From JBDREF01 sp043820045 (GTDB lineage: Bacteria > Planctomycetota > Phycisphaerae > Sedimentisphaerales > Anaerobacaceae): 50,580 nucleotides of DNA. A program made the position numbers and the translations under genes. Within the stretch, counting starts at the first letter, position 1, and each line of letters starts with the position of its first letter. Below, piece by piece: positions 42,963 through 50,580 of this stretch. The DNA lies in the NCBI GenBank assembly GCA_043820045.1, contig JBDREF010000109.1, positions 1 to 50,580 of the forward strand. Direction: 5' to 3'. The notes beneath the pieces are model-generated. The model saw only the letters and a list, made by a program, of their open reading frames with translations. It was not told where the DNA came from and searched no databases.

Positions 42963-44426
42963 TCAAATGTGCCACGGCGCGCGCATCGAACGGGCGAGCA
43001 GACGGTTCGCGGCTTCGTCGCCTATGAACTCCTCGGCGGCCGGGTCCCATTTCAGGGAGCGCTGCAGCATGTATGCAATGATAGTCAGATGTCCGAGCGA
43101 TGCGCCCCGATGGCCGATCTCCTCGTGGCAACTCGGTTGCCGACGCGTCCGGATACACTCGAACCAGTTTGCGTGATGGTTGTTTTCGCCGGGATTCACC
43201 TGCCGTGTCTTCAGCTTCATCTCTTCGAACAGGGTCTCCGGTCCGCCCTCGATTTGTCCGCCGGTCGTCATTGAGGTGACCCAGCCCCGCTCTCCTACGA
43301 ACACACCGCCGAAATTTCCCGCCAGCCGGGCCGTTTCTGGAACTGCTTTATAGAGGTCCTTGACCATCGCCCAGTTATCGACCATGTGAAGGAGTGTGCC
43401 GTTGGCGTATTTGCAGGTGAGCGTAGGGTACTGCCCACTGTTAGGATGAATGAACTCCACCGGCCCGCTGTTCTCGGCGCCAAGTGCGTACTGAATCACA
43501 TCGGCGCTGTGCGAATGGTGCCATGTCACCGAGACGGCGCCGAAATCATCGCAAAACGACCACGGCACCACGCCCGGCGACGGGTTAATGTGGTAGAGGC
43601 TGTTATAGGGATGCCATGCGGCCGGGCCGACCCACAGGTCCCAGTCCAGACCTTCAGGAACCGGCTCGGCCGGTAAGGGGACATCCACCGGCACGTATGA
43701 ACGGCCGCACGTCTTGGCGTCCATGCCCTGGGCGTAGGGCTTGAAGCGAGCTGCTCCAAGAAAACCGGCCAGGCTGGTCCACAATGTGAAGACAGACTTG
43801 ACCTGGCCCAGCCCGCCCGAACGCACAAACTCGCAGACCTGCCGGACCGTCGGAATCGAGCGGTACTGGGTCCCGGTCTGGAAGACTCGGCCGTACCTGC
43901 GCACCTCTTCGACCAGCCGGCGCCCCTGCCGAACTGTTATCGAAATGGGTTTTTCGCAGTAAACATCCTTGCCCGCTCTGGCCGCTTCGATTGCCTGAAG
44001 TGTGTGCCAATGGTCGGGCGTGACGATAACGACGGCGTCAATGTCCGTCCGGGCCAGAAGCTCGCGGTAGTCGTTATATGCAGCGCAGCCTTGATAGCTG
44101 CCGCGGGAACTCTCGGCGGCGTAAGTTTCCTCCACGAGGCGCTTGCCGTCCTCTCGCCGGGAACGATCCACGTCGCATACGGCCAGCACCTGGACTTCCC
44201 GGTCCCCTGCCAACCGGCGCAAGTGGCCGCTGCCCATCAATCCTTTGCCGATCAAGCCCACCGTGATGCGTTCGCTCGGAGCCACATTCCCTTCCGTGCC
44301 CCGTGCCGGGGAGGAAACGATCCACGGCGAGCTGATTAGTCCTGAAAACGCAGCCGCGTGTTTCAGGAACTGTCGCCGATTGACCCCGTAAGTGCTTTTT
44401 ACCTTAGAATTATTCATTTGCGTCAT
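42963..44426 (-). CDS. TAT-exported Gfo/Idh/MocA family oxidoreductase (operon gene 4)
   Basis: A 487-aa protein: twin-arginine signal (VNRRQFLKHAAAFSGLISS), Rossmann motif TVGLIGKGLMGSGHL, TPDHWHTLQAIEAA, catalytic YCEKPISITVRQGR, and C-terminal domain with FGAVSVTWHHSHSADVIQYA. The tail SMRAPWHI resembles that of the oxidoreductase at 33935. ATG 44426 overlaps the preceding stop (ATGA). It is the last gene of the DUF1080 - GH28 - ThuA/TIM operon. It may oxidise or reduce a pectic sugar derivative in the periplasm with a bound nicotinamide cofactor; the substrate is inferred from neighbours only. Confidence 0.9.
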   Translation of the reverse strand: MTQMNNSKVKSTYGVNRRQFLKHAAAFSGLISSPWIVSSPARGTEGNVAPSERITVGLIGKGLMGSGHLRRLAGDREVQVLAVCDVDRSRREDGKRLVEETYAAESSRGSYQGCAAYNDYRELLARTDIDAVVIVTPDHWHTLQAIEAARAGKDVYCEKPISITVRQGRRLVEEVRRYGRVFQTGTQYRSIPTVRQVCEFVRSGGLGQVKSVFTLWTSLAGFLGAARFKPYAQGMDAKTCGRSYVPVDVPLPAEPVPEGLDWDLWVGPAAWHPYNSLYHINPSPGVVPWSFCDDFGAVSVTWHHSHSADVIQYALGAENSGPVEFIHPNSGQYPTLTCKYANGTLLHMVDNWAMVKDLYKAVPETARLAGNFGGVFVGERGWVTSMTTGGQIEGGPETLFEEMKLKTRQVNPGENNHHANWFECIRTRRQPSCHEEIGHRGASLGHLTIIAYMLQRSLKWDPAAEEFIGDEAANRLLARSMRAPWHI

Positions 44427-46162
44427 GATTCACCGTGCTTTTCCAGTTTCATGCTTACATTGTTGAAGAAGTCAACGCATCGCGCCACCTCGGGCATCGA
44501 CTCGAACCAGTTGTAAGAATATTCGAGGCCGAACATAGTGGGCCTGATGCCCAGGCGGTGGATTTCTTCGATAAACTTCTCCGTCCTGCCCGCACCCGTT
44601 CCCCAGGGCACGTCGTGACCCTCGCTGCTCAGCTCGTTCAGGTCGTGCATTTGTACGGTAATCAGGCGATCTTTGAGTGTGCTTACTGCTTTGATCGGGT
44701 CGATGCCGGACCGCATCCAATAGCCAAGATCGCCGCAGGCACCGATCCGTTTGCTCCGGCCCCGGCAGACCTCCAGGATGCCCTCAGGTTGCCAATACTT
44801 CGGCGACAGCTCCCGGCCGTGGTTGTGAATGGCCACGTTGATTTCATACTCGTCGCAGAACTTCTCGATCGTATCCAGAGCCTCCGGCACCGGCTCCGAC
44901 ATGAAAGTTTCGATGCCGATCTTCCGCCCGAACTCGAAGATTTTGCGACAGCCCGCTTCATCGCCGGGGATCAGGTGGATGTAATAGGTCAACATGCGCA
45001 CGCCGGCCGAATCCAGTTTAAGCCGGATCTGCTTCAGCTCGTCGTCGGTCAGTTGGTCGTCGAAGTTCTTTTGGATCTCGTCGCTGACCTTCTGGACGTT
45101 CAGGCCGCCCATAAATGGCAGGCCGAGTTGAGCGGTCTTCTCGATCGCCTCGAACAGCGTGTATTTGTTAAACGTGTAAGCCTCGACACCCAGGCGCCAG
45201 CCTAATTTCTCCTGGGCGCGGATAGCCGGCGTCAGCTTGGCGTTTGGCGTCGTGGGCGCGGCTAAGTCGCCCAAGGCGAACTGTGTCGCCGCGAGATAGA
45301 ATTGAAGCATCTTCGGATCCCAGAAGACGTATGGATTGTGCCCGATCGTGCAGTAGAAGATGCGTCCTTTGCCGTACTGCCGGACCCATGCCAGCGCGTA
45401 GTCGTTGTCCTCGCGGATGCAGTTGCCGCGGGGCTGTCCCTGGAACTGCGTCTTGTCGGTGTCGATGCTCATCAGCACCCGGACCCTGTCTCTCGAATAA
45501 GGCTCGTGGACTCGAAAGAACTCATCCCGATAATCGAAGTCCCGGCCGCCGAACGGTTGATTGACGGGATGATCGGGTTCGTCGAGTTTTATGAAGACGT
45601 GCTCGTCGCTGTCGCGGTGGTTGGCGCCGCGTGCGCCGAGCATTACGCCGAACTCCGGCCAGTCCTCGCGAGCGCCTGGCCAGAAGGTGAAGGCCGCGGT
45701 CGTGCCGTGAACGCCGAGGAGCCCCCCGCCGCCATAGACGAATTCGACAAGGCTCTGCCTTAACGCGGGGTCTTCAAACAGATTGCCCACTGTGTTGTTC
45801 AGAAAGACGGCGTCAAAACGCCTCAGATTATCCGGCTTGAATACGGATGGGTCCTTGCTGACAACAGTCTCAAAAGCGCCGGTTCTCTCGCCCATCAGCG
45901 TAAAAGCCGTGCTGGCGGTGGGTATGGAACCGTGCCCGCCGTAGCCGACGTTGAGTTCGAATATCAACAGCCTGCGATGCTTGCGAGGTGAAGCGAAGGC
46001 TTTGGCTGGAATCGCCGCCTCGATACGCTGCCGCTGCGAGGCTTCGGCGGCGAGCGCAAACCGCGGCGCTGCGAATATTCCGGCCGCGGCAACTGTGCCG
46101 CCCAGGAAATTACGCCGCGTAATGATGTGCGTCTGTTCTGTTGCTTTCTGCATAGGATTCAT
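44423..46162 (-). CDS. TAT-exported fusion of ThuA domain and xylose-isomerase-like TIM barrel (operon gene 3)
   Basis: A 579-aa protein. A twin-arginine signal (ITRRNFLGGTVAAAGIFAA) leads into a ThuA/trehalose-utilisation-like domain (residues ~60-300: RRFDAVFLNNTVGNLFEDP, GGGGLLGVHGTTAAF, GKGRIFYCTIGHNP). Residues ~320-575 are an AP-endonuclease/sugar-isomerase type barrel with metal-ligand candidates in NVAIHNHGRE, ACGDLGYW, TVQMHDLNE and FGLEYSYNW. Related barrels act as epimerases, isomerases or keto-glycoside lyases. The two domains usually occur as separate genes, so the fusion supports a joint function. Both ends overlap neighbouring genes by 4 bp. Confidence 0.88.
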   Translation of the reverse strand: MNPMQKATEQTHIITRRNFLGGTVAAAGIFAAPRFALAAEASQRQRIEAAIPAKAFASPRKHRRLLIFELNVGYGGHGSIPTASTAFTLMGERTGAFETVVSKDPSVFKPDNLRRFDAVFLNNTVGNLFEDPALRQSLVEFVYGGGGLLGVHGTTAAFTFWPGAREDWPEFGVMLGARGANHRDSDEHVFIKLDEPDHPVNQPFGGRDFDYRDEFFRVHEPYSRDRVRVLMSIDTDKTQFQGQPRGNCIREDNDYALAWVRQYGKGRIFYCTIGHNPYVFWDPKMLQFYLAATQFALGDLAAPTTPNAKLTPAIRAQEKLGWRLGVEAYTFNKYTLFEAIEKTAQLGLPFMGGLNVQKVSDEIQKNFDDQLTDDELKQIRLKLDSAGVRMLTYYIHLIPGDEAGCRKIFEFGRKIGIETFMSEPVPEALDTIEKFCDEYEINVAIHNHGRELSPKYWQPEGILEVCRGRSKRIGACGDLGYWMRSGIDPIKAVSTLKDRLITVQMHDLNELSSEGHDVPWGTGAGRTEKFIEEIHRLGIRPTMFGLEYSYNWFESMPEVARCVDFFNNVSMKLEKHGES

Positions 46163-47583
46163 TTTTCCTTTCCTTTTTTCACGCCGTCGATCTGTACTTC
46201 TCCGACGTCTCTTAGCACCAGTGCTTCTGTTGCATCGGTCAGCCGCGGATACTTGAAATCTGTAAGTTTTAGTCGCTCTACGCCGTCGCAGATAAGTACC
46301 GGCCGCTTATCTTCCTTTTCGCATCGCAGCCGGACATTGTCGAAGTCGAGATTCTGCACATTCTTTGCGTAGAATCCCCATGCCGGCAACGGCCTGGCAT
46401 CCACGCCCGGCGATTTCACCTTTGTCTCCGCCTGTTCCAGAGAGCCCCCACCTTTGCATTCGATAGTCACGTCTCGAAAGACCACACTTGTGAATGGCGA
46501 TTCCGCCCAGCTTTCGACCGAGGATGCGGCCCGATACACGCCGGTGGCGCTCACACGATTGACGACGATGCTGCCGGCTGTGTTGCCGGGCTTTAGCGAG
46601 AAGTGAAACGGCGTCGAGACGTTGTGCATGACGATATCGGAAATCAGCACGTCGTCGAGGCTGCCTTCCGTGGCGTCCCAGGCGCCGGGTTGAAGGTTGA
46701 GGCCGGCAAGCATATTGTGTCGCTTCGACGTGCGATGCGGATGAATGCCGGGGCCGTAAAAGAGACAGTCGTGAATAATCAGGTGCTTTGCCGGGCCGAT
46801 GAGCCGAATTCCGTTACACGATGAATTCACGATGCAATCGGAGATCAGTGTATTTTCCCAGTAACGACCCGCGATTGAGTCGTCGCCGGTGAAGAACTCA
46901 CAGCCGATGATACTCACGTCCCGGCATGGCCGATCGGGACCGCCGCGGAAATGCGCGCCGTCCCAGCCGCCGATGAACTTAACGTTGCGAATGTCAACGC
47001 TGTCGCTGACCATGAAAAAGATGGCGTAGTTAGCCGAGTCTGTGAAGCAGACGTCGCGCACGGTGACCTTACGGCAGTTGACGAAGACGAACGTGTGCGG
47101 CCCGCGCATTTTTTCTTCGCCGGTAGGATCGAAGACTTTGTTGCCGTCGATCACGCCCTGTCCCGCAATCGCGATATCTTCCAGCCCGTCGCCGAGGATT
47201 AACGCCCTGTGCCATTTACCCCACTTGGCCTCGGGCAGGGAGGCCGGCGGAGTTGGATGCTGATATTGGTCGAGGTCGGTCGTCCCGACCAGCGTGGCGC
47301 CGGCTTCGAGAAAGAGCGTCACGTGGCTCTTGAGATGTATCGTGCCGGAGAGGTATCTGCCGGGTGGAAAGCGGACTTGCCCGCCTCCCGCCGCCGCACA
47401 CGCCTCGATTGCCTTCTGGATGGCGGGCGTTTCGAGCGTGGCGCCGTCCCCAGCCGCACCGTAGTCTCGAATGTCGAACACTCCGGTCGTTGAAGCAGTC
47501 ACTGCCTCAGTACCGACAATCAAGCCGGCAGCGATGAGTAACGGCGTGACGACCCTCAACAGATAGCGCTGATGATAAGCCAT
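46159..47583 (-). CDS. Secreted GH28-type polygalacturonase-like protein (operon gene 2)
   Basis: ATG 47583 follows GGAGGC and gives 474 aa with a signal peptide (residues ~10-30). The right-handed beta-helix starts with the pectate-lyase-superfamily text FDIRDYGAAGDGATLETPAI and AAGGGQVRFPPGRYLSGTI. GH28 site I is GGWDGAHF instead of NTDG and site II is TGDDSIA. The usual GHG is replaced by CNGIRLIG. The key aspartates survive, but the substrate site differs, so galacturonan may not be the substrate. It lies 14 bp after a DUF1080 gene and overlaps the ThuA/TIM gene by 4 bp. Confidence 0.85.
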   Translation of the reverse strand: MAYHQRYLLRVVTPLLIAAGLIVGTEAVTASTTGVFDIRDYGAAGDGATLETPAIQKAIEACAAAGGGQVRFPPGRYLSGTIHLKSHVTLFLEAGATLVGTTDLDQYQHPTPPASLPEAKWGKWHRALILGDGLEDIAIAGQGVIDGNKVFDPTGEEKMRGPHTFVFVNCRKVTVRDVCFTDSANYAIFFMVSDSVDIRNVKFIGGWDGAHFRGGPDRPCRDVSIIGCEFFTGDDSIAGRYWENTLISDCIVNSSCNGIRLIGPAKHLIIHDCLFYGPGIHPHRTSKRHNMLAGLNLQPGAWDATEGSLDDVLISDIVMHNVSTPFHFSLKPGNTAGSIVVNRVSATGVYRAASSVESWAESPFTSVVFRDVTIECKGGGSLEQAETKVKSPGVDARPLPAWGFYAKNVQNLDFDNVRLRCEKEDKRPVLICDGVERLKLTDFKYPRLTDATEALVLRDVGEVQIDGVKKGKEK

Positions 47584-47597
47584 GTTCGCCTCCAAGT

Positions 47598-48329
47598 TTA
47601 ATCTTTAACAACCGGCGCGGTATTCTCGGCGTTTGTTATGCCCGGCGGCAATTCCATTATCCGGATATTGCGGAAATGGATTTCGGCACCTTCGGATTCC
47701 AGGCAGATGTAGCCCTTCTTGACCGATGCATTGCTGATTCCGTTTACGAACTTGCCGTTCACCGACAGCTTCACGACGCCGTCAACGCAGACCACGACGT
47801 ATGTGTTCCACTGCCCTTTTCCTTTGCAGCGGTTCTCGATGGACTTGCTGCGGCTGCCGCGCGGGTTGTCCGGGGTAGTTTGCAGACCGCCTGCACCAAA
47901 GACTTCGCCGTGCACGTAGGCGATAGGCGGCAGCGTCCCGTCCTTTTGCTTGTGCTGATTGACCCAGTCGAGTTCCAGCATCTGAACTTCGAGCCCCTTA
48001 GGCAGTTGTTTGCCTTCGGGCACGCTTCCCTCGCTCCAGACAAACGTGCCGCTATTGCCGCCCGCCTCCATGTGTCTCCATTCGATATGCAGGATGAAAT
48101 TCTCGTACTGCCGGTCTGTGCGCATGACCCCTATCGGGTGACCGGTGCAGACGATCATTCCGTCTCGCACCGCCCACGTGTCTTTGGCCGTATTCACGTT
48201 TACCCATCCCGACAAGTCTTTGCCGTTAAAGAGATTGCGAAACTCCAGCGGTTCGGCGGCTTGCGCCCGACAAGTCGCGCACAAAAGGAAGACCGTGACG
48301 CACATAAGCACTCTTGCTTTGTCTTTCAT
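47598..48329 (-). CDS. Exported DUF1080 (3-keto-disaccharide hydrolase-like) protein (operon gene 1)
   Basis: ATG 48329, with GATGGAG eight bases upstream, gives 243 aa with a signal peptide (~1-25, ending AQA). The DUF1080 fold is clear: FRNLFNGKDLSGWVNVNT, ENFILHIEWRHMEAGGNSGTF, GLEVQMLELDW, QWNTYVVVCVDGVVKLSVNG and GYICLESEGAEIHFRNIRI (concanavalin-like jelly roll). DUF1080 proteins are annotated as 3-keto-disaccharide hydrolases, which act on glycosides oxidised at C3 by Gfo/Idh-type dehydrogenases. It heads the operon with GH28, ThuA/TIM and Gfo/Idh. No convincing promoter boxes were seen upstream. Confidence 0.9.
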   Translation of the reverse strand: MKDKARVLMCVTVFLLCATCRAQAAEPLEFRNLFNGKDLSGWVNVNTAKDTWAVRDGMIVCTGHPIGVMRTDRQYENFILHIEWRHMEAGGNSGTFVWSEGSVPEGKQLPKGLEVQMLELDWVNQHKQKDGTLPPIAYVHGEVFGAGGLQTTPDNPRGSRSKSIENRCKGKGQWNTYVVVCVDGVVKLSVNGKFVNGISNASVKKGYICLESEGAEIHFRNIRIMELPPGITNAENTAPVVKD

Positions 48330-48511
48330 GGTTTTTTCTCCATCTTCGTTTCTGTTTTCAGTTGGAACTCTGTTTCGCCGCAAGACGATTGACAGAGCCA
48401 ATCGATCTGAGCGGCACGGAATCTCGTCGGAGTCCAAATACCCGGACAAGTCATTTGATGAATCAACACGGTAGCACAATTCCGAGAAATTTCAAGCCTT
48501 TATGACAATCG

Positions 48512-49831
48512 TCAATACGGCCTTGTTTTACCCGGTATGGCGCAGGCGTAAAGGCCGTCTGCGCCGGCTTTGACGGGCGCCTCGGCATCCCATGCGTAGC
48601 GCTCCGGGCCCAGGTCGGTATCGGATTTCATCGCCTCGTCCCACGTGACGACTTGCCCCGAGTACGTTGCCATCCGGCCGAGGATGGCCGTCATGGTGCT
48701 GGCAACCCCGTAGTCGCCTTCATTGTAGGGTCGGCCTGCGTCCAGAGCGGCGAAAAGGTCGTCGTGTTCGGCCTGGTGGCCGGCGACGCCTTGATCGAAC
48801 CGCAGCGGTTTCTGTCCATGCAGACTCAACACGCCTTTGCCCAAATCGGCCTCGCCCTTAGTGCCGTGAGCAATCCCGCCGAAGTAATTCCAGACGTTTG
48901 GGATGTGTCGGCAGAACAGAAACATCTTCGTGCCGTCACCGTAGGTGTACTCGACGGCGTGGTGATCGTAGATTTCACCGTGGTCGGGTCCGACTCGGAC
49001 CTGCCGTCCTCCCGTCCCCTGGGCTTCGACCGGGTGAGCTTCCCTGCCCTTGGCCCAATTGACGAGATCGAGCGCATGGACGGTCTGCTCGACAATCAGG
49101 TCGCCGCAAAGCCAGTTGAAGTAATACCAGTTGCGCATCTGGTACTCCATTTCGCTCTGAGCGGGCTGGCGCGGGCGCACCCACACGCCGCCGGTATTGC
49201 CGTATGCTCGCAGGAAAGTGATTTGACCTATCGCTCCATCGTGAACTCGCTCGACTACCTCGCGGGAGCTGTTCTGGTGGCGAATGTTCAGGCCCACAGC
49301 TACGGCCAAGTTCTTTTCCTTCGCCTGCTCGTTGGCGGCGATCACTCGCCTGATGCCTGGTGAATCCACGGCGACAGGTTTCTCCATGAACACATGTTTG
49401 TTCGCCTTGACCGCCGCTTCGAAGTGGAGAGGCCGGAACCCAGGCGGCGTGGTCAAGAGCACCATATCTACATCCGAGTCGATGACGGCTGCGTATGCAT
49501 CCATGCCAACGAATCGTCGTCCGCGCGGCACGTCCATGCGATCGGGGTGCTTCTTTGAAACGGCCTGATAGCTTTGTTCGAGACGATCTTCGAACGCATC
49601 GGCCATGGCCACGAGTTTGGCCCGTTTACAGGCATTGAGCGCCTGCACTGCCGCCCCGGTGCCGCGCCCGCCACAGCCAATCAGACCGATTTTCATTGTT
49701 CCAGTGCCGGCCGCATAGGCCCTGGCTTGCAGGCCTGCCGTCAGTGCCGTCACAGATGCCGCCGTCGCCGAATTTTTGAGGAATTGCCTTCGTGAAATCC
49801 CATCTGTTCCTGGTTTATCTGCCGTTCTCAT
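48512..49831 (-). CDS. TAT-exported Gfo/Idh/MocA family oxidoreductase
   Basis: A 439-aa protein: twin-arginine signal (ISRRQFLKNSATAASVTA), Rossmann motif KIGLIGCGGRGTGAAV, catalytic motif VFMEKPVAVDSPGIRR and substrate domain with NWLCGDLIVEQTVHALDLVNWA. The EKP lysine is present, with Met instead of the more usual Cys before it. ATG 49831 follows AAGGAG. It is separated from the DUF1080 operon by about 180 bp and from the sulfatase gene by a divergent spacer, so it is probably its own unit. Substrate unknown. Confidence 0.9.
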   Translation of the reverse strand: MRTADKPGTDGISRRQFLKNSATAASVTALTAGLQARAYAAGTGTMKIGLIGCGGRGTGAAVQALNACKRAKLVAMADAFEDRLEQSYQAVSKKHPDRMDVPRGRRFVGMDAYAAVIDSDVDMVLLTTPPGFRPLHFEAAVKANKHVFMEKPVAVDSPGIRRVIAANEQAKEKNLAVAVGLNIRHQNSSREVVERVHDGAIGQITFLRAYGNTGGVWVRPRQPAQSEMEYQMRNWYYFNWLCGDLIVEQTVHALDLVNWAKGREAHPVEAQGTGGRQVRVGPDHGEIYDHHAVEYTYGDGTKMFLFCRHIPNVWNYFGGIAHGTKGEADLGKGVLSLHGQKPLRFDQGVAGHQAEHDDLFAALDAGRPYNEGDYGVASTMTAILGRMATYSGQVVTWDEAMKSDTDLGPERYAWDAEAPVKAGADGLYACAIPGKTRPY

Positions 49832-50012
49832 TGACTCTCCTTTCCGTTTGGTGTTTCTGGATTGGCCTTTCGTATTCTATTATGCCGGGCAGACGCTTTC
49901 GTATCTACACCGAGAAGAAACAGGCTTCAGTCAGGGTATATTACACGGGATGAGCAATAATTGCCATACTTTGCAGGCAACGGAACGGGCAAGAAGGATC
50001 AGGATCAGGTGG

Positions 50013-50041
50013 TTGACAAACCAGTTAGCGTGCCTCATAAT
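50013..50041 (+). promoter_or_regulatory. Promoter of the sulfatase gene
   Basis: A perfect TTGACA (50013-50018), 17-bp spacer and CATAAT (50036-50041); the start codon is 78 bp after the -10 box. The rest of the 287-bp spacer holds nothing else I can support. Confidence 0.6.
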
Positions 50042-50118
50042 CCAGCGAAGTTATCTTTCTGTTCTGTGTTGGAGAAGGGAACATTGTCGGATTAATTTTA
50101 TCAGGAGGACCAGAAGCG

Positions 50119-50580
50119 ATGAGAATCCCGGGCAGTCGAGAGGATATGAGCCGTCGCGGTTTTCTGCGATTTTCGGCGGCGTGCACAGCGGGCGTTATCC
50201 TGCCCTCTGTTGGAAGTTGCAGTCAGGGCGCCAAAAGCAATGAGGCCAAGGTCAAACGGCCGAATATCGTCTTCATACTTGCCGACGACTTAGGTTGGGC
50301 GGATGTCGGCTATCATGGCTCACAAATCCGCACGCCCAATATCGACCGTTTGGCCGCGCAAGGCGTCCGCTTCAGGCAGCACTACGTGATGGCGACCTGC
50401 ACTCCGACGCGGGTAGGGCTTATGACCGGCCGCTATCCGAGCCGCTACGGCGTACTGTCGCCTGCCTACGGCAAAATTTTCAACGATGACACCGTCACTC
50501 TGGCGATGGCCATGCGAGACGCGGGATACTCGACCAGCATAACCGGAAAATGGCATATGGGATCTCCGCCGGAATTCACG
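50119..50580 (+). CDS. Type I (formylglycine) sulfatase, TAT lipoprotein, 3' truncated by window end
   Basis: ATG 50119, with AGGAGG ten bases upstream; 154 codons are visible and the frame is open at the right edge. The N terminus has a twin-arginine motif (SRRGFLRFSAACTAG) and a lipobox-like VGSC at Cys34. The sulfatase domain opens with RPNIVFILADDLGWADVGYHG, the paired aspartates that bind calcium. The CXPXR signature is CTPTR at residues 94-98, so Cys94 should be converted to formylglycine by an FGE. GLMTGRYPSRYG and ITGKWHMG follow the usual order. Such enzymes remove sulfate esters from polysaccharides. An FGE-like domain elsewhere in this window probably is not the activating enzyme. 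Confidence 0.92.
   Translation, partial: MRIPGSREDMSRRGFLRFSAACTAGVILPSVGSCSQGAKSNEAKVKRPNIVFILADDLGWADVGYHGSQIRTPNIDRLAAQGVRFRQHYVMATCTPTRVGLMTGRYPSRYGVLSPAYGKIFNDDTVTLAMAMRDAGYSTSITGKWHMGSPPEFT

Noticed and set aside
44435..45205. Plus-strand frame of 256 codons opposite the ThuA/TIM gene
   Set aside because: Lies wholly inside a well-supported minus-strand gene and has no family features.
48653..49363. Plus-strand frame of 236 codons opposite a Gfo/Idh gene
   Set aside because: Antisense shadow; the minus-strand product has intact TAT, Rossmann and EKP motifs.
1..50580. CRISPR array, tRNA or rRNA genes, insertion sequences, attachment sites or phage genes
   Set aside because: None was seen on reading both strands; the repeats found are short heptads and single hairpins, with no transposase or integrase.

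Overview
The window looks like a chromosome fragment of a bacterium of the Planctomycetota, most likely the class Phycisphaerae. This is inferred from gene content only: many twin-arginine-exported Gfo/Idh/MocA oxidoreductases, DUF1080, ThuA and sulfatase proteins, polysaccharide-degrading enzymes, a bacterial A/V-type ATPase and a bacterial topoisomerase VI. No rRNA, tRNA, CRISPR array, transposase or integrase was seen.

Layout. (1) 1-5143: a 5'-truncated GH106-like rhamnosidase converges on a secreted protein joining an FGE/SUMF1-like domain to a rhamnogalacturonan-lyase-like (PL11) propeller. (2) 5144-14944: a good promoter, a roughly 245-nt hairpin-rich leader and a complete A/V-type ATPase operon (G/H, I, K, E, C, F, A, B, D), mostly with 4-bp stop/start overlaps, ending in an EIIA-type PTS protein. 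(3) 15145-20862: a respiratory cluster with a many-haem c-type cytochrome, a thioredoxin-fold/TPR protein lacking CXXC, a Rieske protein, a b6-type cytochrome b, an enlarged subunit IV and a pentahaem cytochrome. (4) 20863-23572: a GH36-like alpha-galactosidase with a DUF1080 remnant overlapping its 3' end. (5) 23971-26801: topoisomerase VI subunits B and A. (6) 26818-30828 (minus): an operon of Gfo/Idh oxidoreductase, TolB-like propeller protein and GH5 enzyme. (7) 30829-31485: inverted heptad repeats and two very small genes, one strongly basic and one extremely acidic. (8) 31486-38246: a frameshifted DUF5060/GH5-clan enzyme, a Gfo/Idh gene with a DUF4185-like secreted protein, and an aldo/keto-reductase-like protein with degenerate catalytic residues next to a tetrahaem lipoprotein. 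(9) 38502-42932: an SDR/DUF2867 protein, a small-multidrug-export-family membrane protein, a neutral-ceramidase-like protein and a nitroreductase. (10) 42963-48329 (minus): a tight operon DUF1080 - GH28 - ThuA/TIM-barrel - Gfo/Idh. (11) 48512-50580: another exported Gfo/Idh, then the start of a type I sulfatase that runs off the window.

Taken together, secreted enzymes of pectic type (GH106, PL11-like, GH28) plus GH5, GH36 and sulfatase would release sugars. Exported Gfo/Idh, DUF1080 and TIM-barrel proteins may process glycosides by an oxidation (3-keto) route. A b6f-like quinol oxidase with multihaem cytochromes would handle electrons, and the A/V-type ATPase would interconvert ATP and an ion gradient. 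The most novel-looking items are the acidic/basic small-gene pair, the structured ATPase leader with the operon-embedded EIIA protein, the b6-type complex flanked by multihaem cytochromes, and the FGE-PL11 fusion.
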